From the NCBI GenBank assembly GCA_025728385.1, contig JAOBJV010000010.1:1-14519 (forward strand): a stretch of 14,519 nucleotides of DNA. The letters run 5' to 3'. The position numbers and the translations under genes were made by a program. The DNA is from Lightella neohaematopini (GTDB taxonomy: Bacteria; Pseudomonadota; Gammaproteobacteria; Enterobacterales; Enterobacteriaceae). Positions 6,182 through 13,746 of the stretch are shown piece after piece; within the stretch, counting starts at the first letter, position 1, and the number at the start of each line of letters is the position of its first letter. Below the pieces are notes generated by a model. The model did no database searches. It had not been told where the DNA came from and was given only the letters and a program-made list of their open reading frames with translations.

Positions 6182-7216
6182 ATGAAAAAAATATTATACT
6201 TGTTAAGTACTATATGTCTATTAGTTTCTTGTTCAACTAAAAATAATTTAGGTATTTTAATAGTTAAGTTAACGAATAATGTAAAATATCATATATGTAG
6301 TAATAATAAAGTTATGATAACTAGTATTAAAAATCATTTAAAAAATAATAATTATAAAACTTATAGTTATATTAATCTTAATAATCATTCAATTACTATT
6401 AAAACTATTATTAATAATAACCCTATTCAATATTTACGTACTGCTACTATAAATAGTATATTAATATATAATTATTTAAATTTAATTAAAATTAGTAAAA
6501 ATTTTCTTAATATACAAACATTTAAATTTAAATATAATATTATTAATAATTTAAATTTACCAGTAGAATTATATTATCATGCTATTAAACTTACTAATTA
6601 TTTATTACAAACAAGATTAGTAATAAAACAAACTAATCAACATAAAATTTGGTCGATAACTATACAATATAATAAAGATTATAATAATATTTACGAAAAA
6701 TCTTATAAATATATTAATTTAATTAATAAAGCATCAGAAAAATATGGTGTAGATAAATATTTAATTTTAGCTATTATACAAATAGAATCTAATTTTAATC
6801 CTTATGCTATTAGTCATTCGAATGCACTAGGTTTAATGCAAATTATAAGACAAAGTGCTGGACGTGACGTCTTTAAAAGACAAGGAAAATGGGGTCAACC
6901 AAGTCGTAATTACTTATTAAATCCAGAAAATAATATTGATATCGGAACAGCCTATTTAGCTATACTTCAAAATGAATATTTGAATAAAATTAATAATCCA
7001 TTATCCCGTAAATATGCGGTAATAACTGCTTATCATAGTGGTGCTGCAAGTGTACTTAAAGTTTTTTCTCAAAATAAAAATAAAGCAATAAAAATTATAA
7101 ATAATTTAAGTCCAGAAGATGTTTACCTTATACTTAATACTAAACATCCATCATTAGAATCACGTAATTACTTAAATAAAGTTAATCAACTACAACAAGA
7201 ATTTAAAAATGGATAA
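6182..7216 (+). CDS. mltC: Membrane-bound lytic murein transglycosylase C
   Basis: A lipoprotein that cleaves the glycan strand of peptidoglycan to 1,6-anhydro ends, acting in the periplasm anchored to a membrane. The 344-residue product (E. coli 359) begins with MKKILYLLSTICLLVSC, a type II signal peptide whose lipobox LVSC puts the lipidated Cys at 17. Residues 20-170 are Asn/Ile/Lys-rich and poorly conserved. The lysozyme-like domain starts near 185. AIIQIESNFNPYAIS contains catalytic Glu202, and NALGLMQI is at 214-221. NIDIGTAYLAIL and the C-terminal SPEDVYLILNTKHPSLESRNYL are MltC-specific. The motif usually AYNGG reads AYHSG (283-287). Retention implies a murein wall and a lipoprotein-processing pathway. 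It is convergent with tRNA-Gly, 13 bp away, where two ancestral gene blocks meet. Confidence 0.95.
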   Translation: MKKILYLLSTICLLVSCSTKNNLGILIVKLTNNVKYHICSNNKVMITSIKNHLKNNNYKTYSYINLNNHSITIKTIINNNPIQYLRTATINSILIYNYLNLIKISKNFLNIQTFKFKYNIINNLNLPVELYYHAIKLTNYLLQTRLVIKQTNQHKIWSITIQYNKDYNNIYEKSYKYINLINKASEKYGVDKYLILAIIQIESNFNPYAISHSNALGLMQIIRQSAGRDVFKRQGKWGQPSRNYLLNPENNIDIGTAYLAILQNEYLNKINNPLSRKYAVITAYHSGAASVLKVFSQNKNKAIKIINNLSPEDVYLILNTKHPSLESRNYLNKVNQLQQEFKNG

Positions 7217-7229
7217 TTTTTATAAAAGG

Positions 7230-7302
7230 AGCGGGAAACGAGATTCGAACTCGCGACCCTAACCTTGGCAAGGTTATACTCTACCAACTGAGCTATTCCC
7301 GC
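7230..7302 (-). tRNA. glyV: tRNA-Gly (anticodon GCC)
   Basis: The reverse complement folds into a full cloverleaf: acceptor GCGGGAA/TTCCCGC, D arm GCTC/GAGT with one G-T pair, anticodon stem TAACC/GGTTA with loop TTGCCAA (anticodon GCC), and T arm GCGAG-TTCGAAT-CTCGT. It closely resembles the E. coli glyV/X/Y genes and follows orn on the same strand, as there. The discriminator T is followed by CCT instead of CCA, so the mature CCA end must be added or repaired after transcription. Confidence 0.97.
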
Positions 7303-7329
7303 TAAACTTAATTTAATATAATTACTAAT

Positions 7330-7863
7330 TTATGAAAAAAAATTTTTACGATAATAATTTAACTCCGCAACTGACTCACGAATATCTGCCAATGCTTGAT
7401 GCATATTACGTTTTCTTATACCACTTAATATTTGTGGTTTCCACCTACGAACTAATTCTTTTATTGTACTAACATCTAAATATTTATAATTAAAATAGGA
7501 TTCTAGTCTTGGCATATAACGAAACAAAAATCTTCTGTCTTGTGCAATACTATTACCACATATTGGAGATTTATTTATAGGTACCCACTTAGTTAAAAAC
7601 TCTATAGTTTGTTCTTCGGCAATAATTTCATTAATCTTACTATTACGTACTCTATCTATTAAACCAGTTGCTGTATGAGTACGAATATTCCAGCTATCCA
7701 TTTGCAATAATTGTTCTTCTGGTTGATATAATGCTAACGAAGGACCTTCTGCTAAAATATTTAGATTAACATCAGTAACTAAAGTAGCAATTTCTATAAT
7801 GCGATGATTATCTGGATTTAATCCAGTCATCTCTAAATCTAACCAAATAAGATTATTATCCAC
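7330..7863 (-). CDS. orn: Oligoribonuclease
   Basis: A 3'-5' exoribonuclease of the DEDDh family that degrades two- to five-nucleotide RNA fragments, the last step of RNA turnover, and is essential in E. coli. The 177-residue product (E. coli 181) has all catalytic positions: Asp9 and Glu11 in LDLEMTG, Asp109 in NSIAQDRRF, and His155 and Asp160 in MHQALADIRES, each exactly three less than the E. coli numbers. The start is a GTG at 7863, with AAGAGA a few bases upstream as a plausible Shine-Dalgarno; no ATG fits. tRNA-Gly lies 27 bp downstream on the same strand, as in E. coli. Between orn and divergent psd only 117 bp remain; rsgA, which lies there in E. coli, is gone without visible trace. 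Confidence 0.97.
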   Translation of the reverse strand: MDNNLIWLDLEMTGLNPDNHRIIEIATLVTDVNLNILAEGPSLALYQPEEQLLQMDSWNIRTHTATGLIDRVRNSKINEIIAEEQTIEFLTKWVPINKSPICGNSIAQDRRFLFRYMPRLESYFNYKYLDVSTIKELVRRWKPQILSGIRKRNMHQALADIRESVAELNYYRKNFFS

Positions 7864-7980
7864 TATTTTCTCTTTTAAAATGTAAATTACTGTATGCTAT
7901 TATAATAACTTATTATATATTATACAATATAGTTTAATAATTTACTATTTATATTTTTATGAACATTAAATAATGTAATT

Positions 7981-8835
7981 ATGATTAATAAATTTAAAAT
8001 AATATTATTATCTATAATACCTAAATACTTATTAACAAAACTATTTGGTAAAATAGCAAATTTAAAATTAGGATGTATCACTCGTTTAATTATTAAATTG
8101 TTCATACATATTTATAATATAAATATGTATGAAATTAAAGAAAAAGATATAACTAAATATTATACATTCAATGATTTTTTTACTAGATCATTAAAAAATA
8201 ATGTACGTAACTTCGATAATAAAAAATTTACTATAATATTACCTGCTGATGGTTATATTATGCAATATGGTAATATTAATAACTATACCATAATACAAGC
8301 AAAAAATATTTTTTACGATTTAACTATGTTATTAGCTGGAAATAAATATTTATCAAATAAATTTATTAATGGTATATTTATTAATATATATTTATCTCCC
8401 GCCAATTATCATAGAATACATATGCCTTGTGATGGTATGTTAAAAGAAATGATATATATTCCAGGAAAATTATGGTCTTTAAATAAGTTTAATGTAAATA
8501 ATAAATTAAATTTATTTACAAAAAATGAACGTTTAATATGTTTATTTAATACAAAATTTGGACTAATGATACAAATATTAATAGGATCTATTATAGTTGG
8601 TAGTATTGAAACTATTTGGCATGGTATAGTTATTCCTCCAAGAAGTCATATTATAAAACATTGGTGTTATACTAAAAGAGATAATATTTTTTTATTAAAA
8701 GGTCAAGAAATGGGAAAATTTAAATTAGGATCTACCGTAATTACTATTTTTAAAAAAAATAGTATTGTTTTATGTAAAAAAATTAAATCCAATGATATTA
8801 GTTATGTTGGTAATATAATGGGTTATAAATATTAA
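7981..8835 (+). CDS. psd: Phosphatidylserine decarboxylase proenzyme
   Basis: Converts phosphatidylserine to phosphatidylethanolamine at the inner membrane. The proenzyme self-cleaves to alpha and beta chains, making a pyruvoyl group from Ser. The 284-residue product lacks only the long acidic C-terminal tail of the 322-residue E. coli protein. Asp90 (LPADGYI) and His147 (YHRIHMPC) have the E. coli numbering, and the cleavage motif KLGSTVITIF places the pyruvoyl Ser at 251. TFNDFFTR and GSIETIWHG are also conserved. No Shine-Dalgarno is visible at the ATG. Retention implies the cell makes its own PE, given a phosphatidylserine synthase elsewhere. An eight-A tract in the beta-to-alpha region (8752-8759) is a slippage-prone site. 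It converges with epmA, with 7 bp between stop codons. Confidence 0.97.
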   Translation: MINKFKIILLSIIPKYLLTKLFGKIANLKLGCITRLIIKLFIHIYNINMYEIKEKDITKYYTFNDFFTRSLKNNVRNFDNKKFTIILPADGYIMQYGNINNYTIIQAKNIFYDLTMLLAGNKYLSNKFINGIFINIYLSPANYHRIHMPCDGMLKEMIYIPGKLWSLNKFNVNNKLNLFTKNERLICLFNTKFGLMIQILIGSIIVGSIETIWHGIVIPPRSHIIKHWCYTKRDNIFLLKGQEMGKFKLGSTVITIFKKNSIVLCKKIKSNDISYVGNIMGYKY

Positions 8836-8842
8836 AAGCATC

Positions 8843-9799
8843 TTAAGAATTATTTATATCAAAAGAAATTACTTCTTTTAAATTATTTATTTTTAGTGCT
8901 AACATAACTAATCTATCTACTCCTAATGCTACACCAGAATAATTTGAGATATTACCATATTTTAAAGCTAATACTAATTTTTTATCTATATAACGTTTTA
9001 ATTTATTATTAATAACTTTCTTAAATTCATACATAAATCTTTTTAATTGTTCTTTTGCGTTAATTAATTCGTAGCAACCATTTGATAACTCAATACCCTT
9101 AAAATAAACTTCAAATCTATCAGCAATTTTATCATTTTTATCATTAATACAAGCTAATTCTGCTTGATAAGCAGGAAAATGATATACAAAAACTGGGTTT
9201 TTTAAACCTAACTTAGGTGTTATGATTAATGAAAATATTAATTGTATAACATTATTATAATTATTATCAAATAAATGTATTAATTTATTTTTTAATAAAA
9301 ATTTATTTATTTTTTTTTCATTTATGTTTAAAGGATCTATATTTGTATATTTAATAAATATATTTTGATAAGAAACAAATTCTGACTTTTTATATTTTAA
9401 AATTAATTTAAGTAATGCATTAGTTTCTAGCATAATATTATTCATACTACAATTTTTTCTATACCATTCTAATATGGTAAATTCTGGATTATGATATTTA
9501 CCAATTTCGCCATTACGAAAACTATGACATAACTGAAATATTTTGTTCATACCAATACATAATAAACGTTTCATATGAAATTCTGGACTACTAATTAGAT
9601 ATAGTTTTTTGTAATTATTATTAATTAATTTTGTCTCAAAGGGAATTATATTTACATTTGTAATTGTTCCGTTACTTAATAACGGGGTTTCTATTTCTAC
9701 ATAATTACGATATTCAAAAAATTTTCTAATTTTTCTTATTAATTTAGCTCTTTTTATTAAGTTATTAATTGAAATATTAGGTTGCCATGTGTAATTCAT
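8843..9799 (-). CDS. epmA: EF-P--(R)-beta-lysine ligase
   Basis: A class II lysyl-tRNA synthetase paralogue that attaches (R)-beta-lysine to Lys34 of elongation factor P instead of to tRNA. The 318-residue product (E. coli 325) has the synthetase catalytic domain only, with no N-terminal anticodon-binding domain, which separates it from LysS. The N-terminal WQPNISINNLIKRAKLI is EpmA-like. Motif 2 is in the segment 90-112 (CHSFRNGEIGKYHNPEFT, then LEW). FEVYFKGIELSNGCYEL is conserved, and motif 3 GVALGVDRLVML starts at 289. Its substrate gene efp lies 20 bp upstream on the same strand, so the two are probably one transcript; epmB is just beyond. No Shine-Dalgarno is evident. Confidence 0.97.
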   Translation of the reverse strand: MNYTWQPNISINNLIKRAKLIRKIRKFFEYRNYVEIETPLLSNGTITNVNIIPFETKLINNNYKKLYLISSPEFHMKRLLCIGMNKIFQLCHSFRNGEIGKYHNPEFTILEWYRKNCSMNNIMLETNALLKLILKYKKSEFVSYQNIFIKYTNIDPLNINEKKINKFLLKNKLIHLFDNNYNNVIQLIFSLIITPKLGLKNPVFVYHFPAYQAELACINDKNDKIADRFEVYFKGIELSNGCYELINAKEQLKRFMYEFKKVINNKLKRYIDKKLVLALKYGNISNYSGVALGVDRLVMLALKINNLKEVISFDINNS

Positions 9800-9819
9800 T
9801 TTTTATTAAGTTTAATTTT

Positions 9820-10383
9820 TTATTTAATTCTAGAAACATATTTACCAGAATTAGTATTAACTTTAATTATATTCCCAACCTCTATAAAATAAGGAACTTT
9901 AACTATTGCACCAGTTATTAATTTAGCTAATTTAGTATTAGTATTAATATTGTCTCCTTTTACAAAAGGAGTTGTACTAATAATTTTTAAATGTATAAAT
10001 TTTGGAGGAATAATTGTAATTATTTTTTTATTCCATATAATTACATCATATTTAACTTGTTCTACAATCCATTTAATATTATTACCTATAATACTTTCAT
10101 TAACAATGAATTGTTCAAAATCTTTATCTATAAAATACCAAAAATCTCCTTTTCTATATAAAAAAATTAAACAAATTTCTTGTACATCAGCTAATTCTAT
10201 ATTATGTCCGGACTTAAATATTCTTTCTATAAATTTGTTTGATATTAATTTATGTAAACGTATTCTATTAAATGCTTGTCCTTTACCAGGTTTAATAAAT
10301 TCATTATGAATAACAATAGATGGTTCATTATCTTGTAATATTTTTATTCCAGGATATAATGAGTTAACATTACGTGTAGTCAT
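9820..10383 (-). CDS. efp: Elongation factor P
   Basis: Binds between the ribosomal P and E sites and promotes peptide bond formation at consecutive prolines. The 187-residue product matches the E. coli length of 188. The KOW-like N-terminal domain contains FIKPGKGQAFNRIRL with the modifiable Lys at 34. The middle OB domain holds FWYFIDKDFEQF, and the C-terminal OB domain holds TTPFVKGDNI, TGAIVKVPYFIEVGNIIKVNT and GKYVSRIK. Lys34 with adjacent epmA and epmB shows the beta-lysylation route; no epmC is in the window. It diverges from epmB across 53 bp. The N-terminal residues differ from E. coli but the start is unambiguous. Confidence 0.98.
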   Translation of the reverse strand: MTTRNVNSLYPGIKILQDNEPSIVIHNEFIKPGKGQAFNRIRLHKLISNKFIERIFKSGHNIELADVQEICLIFLYRKGDFWYFIDKDFEQFIVNESIIGNNIKWIVEQVKYDVIIWNKKIITIIPPKFIHLKIISTTPFVKGDNINTNTKLAKLITGAIVKVPYFIEVGNIIKVNTNSGKYVSRIK

Positions 10384-10436
10384 TGTATACTAATTTTATA
10401 TATTAATATATTAAAACTAATTTTAATTATTGTAAT
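10384..10436. promoter_or_regulatory. Short divergent control region efp/epmB
   Basis: Only 53 bp separate the start codons of efp (-) and epmB (+), so promoters for both must overlap here or lie inside the genes. It contains a 14-bp perfect palindrome, ATATATTAATATAT (10398-10411), which supplies -10-like boxes on both strands. No clear -35 box stands out. Confidence 0.35.
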
Positions 10437-11408
10437 ATGAAATATTTTAATAGTAAAGAACTTTGGTTAAAGCAATTATCTAATACTATTAATAATCCAT
10501 ATGAATTATTAGATTTATTAAAATTAAATAATAATATTAAATTAGTTAATAACATAAAAACTAAAGTATCTTTTCCTTTTAGAGTACCAAAAATTTTTGT
10601 AAAAAGAATGAAATTAAATGATCCTAATGATCCATTGTTAATGCAAGTTTTAGTAAATATTAAGGAATCACGTAACTTTAATAAGTTAACAAAAAAAATT
10701 TCATTTGAAAGTAATTTAATTAAATTTAATTTAATACATAAATATAATAATCGTGTATTAATTCTATTAAATAATAGTTGTGCAATTCATTGTCGTTATT
10801 GTTTTCGTCGTGATTATTTAAAAGATATTAATAGTATAAAAAATAATATGAATTATATAATAGATTATATTTTACAAAATAAAGAAATAAATGAAGTTAT
10901 TTTATCAGGTGGTGATCCATTAATGATAAGAGACAAAAATATAAAAATATTTATATCGATGTTAGAAAGAATTAATCATATTCTTATATTAAGAATTCAT
11001 ACAAGATTACCTGTAATTATCCCTAGTAGAATTACAGATAATTTGTGTAATATATTAAGTAATTCTAGATTTAAAATAGTTTTAGTTACACATATTAATC
11101 ATGCTAATGAGATAGATTCTAGTGTAATCAATAGTATGAATAAATTAATTAAAGCTAATGTAATATTATTAAATCAAAGTGTACTACTACGAAATATTAA
11201 TAATAATGCTAATGTATTAGCTAATTTAAGTATAAAATTAATTCAAGCTGGGATTGTACCATATTATATTCATTTGTTAGATAAAATTAATAGTAATATT
11301 CATTTTTTAGTAACAAAAACACAAGCTAATAAAATTATGAAAGATTTATCTAATAAAGTATCAGGGTATTTATTACCTAAATTAATGTATGATAAAAAAA
11401 TACTATAA
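10437..11408 (+). CDS. epmB: EF-P (R)-beta-lysine-forming lysine 2,3-aminomutase
   Basis: A radical SAM, PLP-dependent enzyme converting (S)-alpha-lysine to (R)-beta-lysine, the substrate of EpmA. The 323-residue product is shorter than E. coli EpmB (342) at the C-terminus. FPFRVPKIFVKRM and NDPNDPLLMQV lie at 46-72. The iron-sulfur cysteines Cys115, Cys119 and Cys122 are in CAIHCRYCFRR, and SGGDPLM follows near 160. LLNQSVLLR, PYYIHLLDKINSNIHF and VSGYLLPKL are characteristic. After PKL the protein ends MYDKKIL, whereas E. coli continues with a glycine-containing loop and SKTPL that I recall as holding the PLP lysine; one of Lys320/321 may take that role. It is divergent from efp and convergent with groL, sharing a terminator. 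Confidence 0.95.
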   Translation: MKYFNSKELWLKQLSNTINNPYELLDLLKLNNNIKLVNNIKTKVSFPFRVPKIFVKRMKLNDPNDPLLMQVLVNIKESRNFNKLTKKISFESNLIKFNLIHKYNNRVLILLNNSCAIHCRYCFRRDYLKDINSIKNNMNYIIDYILQNKEINEVILSGGDPLMIRDKNIKIFISMLERINHILILRIHTRLPVIIPSRITDNLCNILSNSRFKIVLVTHINHANEIDSSVINSMNKLIKANVILLNQSVLLRNINNNANVLANLSIKLIQAGIVPYYIHLLDKINSNIHFLVTKTQANKIMKDLSNKVSGYLLPKLMYDKKIL

Positions 11409-11410
11409 AT

Positions 11411-11445
11411 AATAAAACCCTCTAAAGTTAATAGAGGGTTTTATT
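11411..11445. terminator. Strong bidirectional intrinsic terminator, epmB/groL
   Basis: The arms AATAAAACCCTCT (11411-11423) and AGAGGGTTTTATT (11433-11445) are perfectly complementary over 13 bp with a 9-nt loop. The G/C core is flanked by A and T runs, so a U-rich tail follows the core stem in either direction. It begins 2 bp after the epmB stop and lies 35 bp beyond the groL stop, serving both convergent genes. It is the only textbook terminator in the window. Confidence 0.9.
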
Positions 11446-11480
11446 TATCAAAATAAACAATTTTTAGTATGGACGATTCT

Positions 11481-13139
11481 TTACATCATACCACCCATAC
11501 CACCCATACCACCCATACCACCAGCAGCAGGACCAGCACTACCAAGATCAGATTTTTCTTCCTTAGGTAAATCTGTTACCATGCATTCAGTAGTAATCAT
11601 TAATCCAGCTACTGAAGCTGCATATTGTAATGCAGAACGAGTTACCTTAGTAGGATCAAGAATACCCATACTAATCATATCACCATATTTTTCAGCAGCT
11701 GCATTATAACCGGTGTTACCATCACTAGCTTTAACTTTATTTGCTATAACTGAAGGTTCTTCACCTGCATTAGCAACTATTTGTCGTAAAGGTGCTTCCA
11801 TAGCTCGTCTAGCTACTTTAATACCTACATTTTGATCTTCATTTTCACCACGTAAATTAACAATACTATTAGCTACACGAATTAATGCAACTCCACCACC
11901 AGCTACAACACCTTCTTCAACTGCAGCTCTAGTAGCATGTAAAGCATCTTCAACACGTGCTTTTTTCTCTTTCATTTCAACTTCTGTGGCAGCTCCAACT
12001 TTTATTACTGCAACACCACCAGCTAACTTAGCTACACGTTCTTGTAACTTTTCTCGGTCATAATCAGAAGTAGCTTCATCTCTTTGTTGATTGATCTGAG
12101 CAACACGACTATTTATTGAAGCTTTATCACCAACACCATCAATGATGGTAGTAGTATCTTTAGTAATAACTACTCTTTTTGCTTGTCCCATATCTTCAAG
12201 AGAAGCTTTTTCTAATTCTAAACCAATTTCTTCTGAAATAACAGTACCAGCTGTTAAAATTGCTATATCATGTAACATAGCTTTTCTTCTATCACCAAAT
12301 CCAGGAGCTTTAACAGCAGCTACCTTTACTATACCTCTCATAGTATTTACTACTAATGTAGCTAATGCTTCTCCTTCTACATCTTCTGCAATAATTAACA
12401 GTGGTTTACTTGCTTTGGCAACTGCTTCTAATATAGGTAACATTTCACGAATATTAGATATCTTTTTATCAGCTAGTAAGATAAAAGGATTTTCTAATTC
12501 TATAGTACCAGTATCAGGTTTATTCACAAAATAAGGTGATAAATATCCTCTATCAAATTGCATACCTTCAACAACATCTAACTCATCTTGTAATCCTGAT
12601 CCTTCTTCTACAGTAATCACACCTTCTTTACCAACTTTAGCCATAGCTTCAGCAATTAAAGTACCAACAGTCTCGTCGGAATTAGCAGATATAGTACCAA
12701 CTTGAGCAATTGCTTTAGCATCGGAACAAGGAACAGATAATCTTTTTAATTCATCAACTGCTGCAATTACAGCTTTATCTATACCTCTTTTAAGATCCAT
12801 TGGATTCATTCCAGCAGCCACAGCTTTTAATCCCTCATTTACTATAGCTTGAGCTAAAACAGTTGCTGTAGTCGTACCATCACCAGCTGTATCATTAGCT
12901 TTAGATGCAACTTCTTTTACCATTTGTGTGCCCATATTTTCGAATTTATCTTCTAATTCTATTTCACGTGCAACAGTAACACCATCTTTAGTAATAATTG
13001 GTGCACCAAAAGATTTATCTAATACAACATTACGACCTTTTGGTCCTAAGGTAACTTTAACTGCATCAGCTAAAACATTTACTCCCTTAAGCATTTTTGC
13101 TCGAGCGTCATTACCAAATTTAACATCTTTAGCCGCCAT
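11481..13139 (-). CDS. groL: Chaperonin GroEL (60 kDa)
   Basis: Forms the double-heptamer cage that with GroES folds proteins by ATP hydrolysis; typically overproduced in insect endosymbionts. The 552-residue product (E. coli 548) is highly conserved. Equatorial-domain signatures are TLGPKGRNVVLDKSFG, Asp52 in TKDGVTVARE and Asp87 in GDGTTTATVLAQ. The later KKARVEDALHATRAAVEEG contains the family's catalytic Asp. The C-terminus is a GGM-repeat tail. Codons are visibly richer in G/C than in neighbours, consistent with strong purifying selection. A Shine-Dalgarno AAGGA (13147-13151) sits 7 nt before the ATG. It follows groS after 51 bp and is read from the same heat-shock promoter. Confidence 0.99.
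   Translation of the reverse strand: MAAKDVKFGNDARAKMLKGVNVLADAVKVTLGPKGRNVVLDKSFGAPIITKDGVTVAREIELEDKFENMGTQMVKEVASKANDTAGDGTTTATVLAQAIVNEGLKAVAAGMNPMDLKRGIDKAVIAAVDELKRLSVPCSDAKAIAQVGTISANSDETVGTLIAEAMAKVGKEGVITVEEGSGLQDELDVVEGMQFDRGYLSPYFVNKPDTGTIELENPFILLADKKISNIREMLPILEAVAKASKPLLIIAEDVEGEALATLVVNTMRGIVKVAAVKAPGFGDRRKAMLHDIAILTAGTVISEEIGLELEKASLEDMGQAKRVVITKDTTTIIDGVGDKASINSRVAQINQQRDEATSDYDREKLQERVAKLAGGVAVIKVGAATEVEMKEKKARVEDALHATRAAVEEGVVAGGGVALIRVANSIVNLRGENEDQNVGIKVARRAMEAPLRQIVANAGEEPSVIANKVKASDGNTGYNAAAEKYGDMISMGILDPTKVTRSALQYAASVAGLMITTECMVTDLPKEEKSDLGSAGPAAGGMGGMGGMGGMM
11487..11522. repeat. Four 9-bp tandem units encoding the GroEL GGM tail
   Basis: CATACCACC (plus strand) occurs four times in tandem, encoding Gly-Gly-Met repeats at the GroEL C-terminus. 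The nucleotide identity of all units, despite strong A/T pressure and synonymous freedom, suggests recent unit turnover. Confidence 0.9.
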
Positions 13140-13190
13140 ATTTATTTCCTTAAATTTAATTCAAATATATATAACATAATTTTAGTAAAT

Positions 13191-13484
13191 TTAGTTTTCA
13201 ACAACAGCAAGAATATCACTCTCTGACATAATTAGTATTTCATTATTATCAATTTTTTCTACTTTAACTCCATAACCGTCGTTGAAAATTATAGTATCAC
13301 CAACTTTTACATCTAACGCTTTTACTTCGCCATTTTCTAAAATACGGCCACGTCCAACAGCTAGCACTTCACCTCGTGTAGATTTTCCAGCTGCAGAACC
13401 AGTCAATACAATACCACCTGCAGACTTAGCCTCAACTTCTTTACGCTTGACGATAACGCGATCATGCAATGGACGAATATTCAT
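13191..13484 (-). CDS. groS: Co-chaperonin GroES (10 kDa)
   Basis: The heptameric lid of the GroEL cage. The 97-residue product matches E. coli GroES length and sequence: MNIRPLHDRVIVKRKEVE at the N-terminus, then the mobile loop KSAGGIVLTGSAAGKSTRG with the hydrophobic IVL that docks on GroEL, GEVLAVGRGRI, and VGDTIIFNDGYGVK. The start is supported by GGGAG (13491-13495) 6 nt upstream of the ATG, the strongest ribosome binding site in the window. It is first in a two-gene operon with groL and has a sigma-32 promoter about 75 bp upstream. Next to it, beyond the promoter, lies tRNA-Phe, as pheU lies near groS in E. coli after loss of the intervening genes. Confidence 0.98.
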   Translation of the reverse strand: MNIRPLHDRVIVKRKEVEAKSAGGIVLTGSAAGKSTRGEVLAVGRGRILENGEVKALDVKVGDTIIFNDGYGVKVEKIDNNEILIMSESDILAVVEN

Positions 13485-13553
13485 TGATAGCTCCCATAAG
13501 AAAGTCTTTATCGATTTTTTGGTTAATGCTTCAAATTAAACATTTACAGAAAA

Positions 13554-13583
13554 TAAAGTTGGGGCATTTAAAGAAACTTCAAG
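13554..13583 (-). promoter_or_regulatory. Sigma-32 heat-shock promoter of groS-groL
   Basis: On the minus strand CTTGAA (13583-13578) is followed after exactly 13 nt by CCCCAACTTTA (13564-13554), matching the sigma-32 consensus CTTGAA-N13/14-CCCCAT and the E. coli groE promoter spacing. Transcription would start near 13548, giving a leader of about 65 nt to the groS ATG. It implies that a functional RpoH is encoded elsewhere. Confidence 0.88.
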
Positions 13584-13598
13584 TACTACTAACAAATA

Positions 13599-13646
13599 AA
13601 ATAATTGTAATTTACTCTTACAGTTATGTTAGTAAATTACTTATTT
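13599..13646. repeat. Inverted repeat upstream of the groE promoter
   Basis: AAATAA (13599-13604) and GTAATTTACT (13607-13616) pair with AGTAAATTAC (13631-13640) and TTATTT (13641-13646). The result is a 16-bp stem with a 2-nt bulge and a 14-nt loop. It lies just upstream of the sigma-32 -35 box. A second inverted repeat, TATTGATTAA/TTAATCAATA, is at 13725-13734 and 13751-13760. Their roles are unknown. Confidence 0.5.
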
Positions 13647-13746
13647 GAGTATAAAATAATACTAATTTACTACCTAGATAAAATACTTGTGATAGGTTTA
13701 TTTTAATAAAGATATAATTTAAATTATTGATTAATGTAATTTTAAC

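Noticed and set aside
7920..8105. 61-codon frame on the minus strand at the start of psd
   Set aside because: Overlaps the conserved Psd N-terminus in antisense; no recognisable product.
8836..8842. Shared terminator between convergent psd and epmA
   Set aside because: Only 7 bp separate the stop codons and no G/C stem or U-tract is visible.
9950..10309. 119-codon open frame opposite efp
   Set aside because: Antisense shadow of an unambiguous EF-P gene; hydrophobic low-complexity product with no ribosome binding site.
12142..12534. Open frame of 130 codons on the strand opposite groL (others at 12928-13179 and 13282-13539)
   Set aside because: Lies wholly or mainly opposite highly conserved groL/groS coding sequence, with no family similarity and Ser/Thr-rich composition typical of antisense frames.
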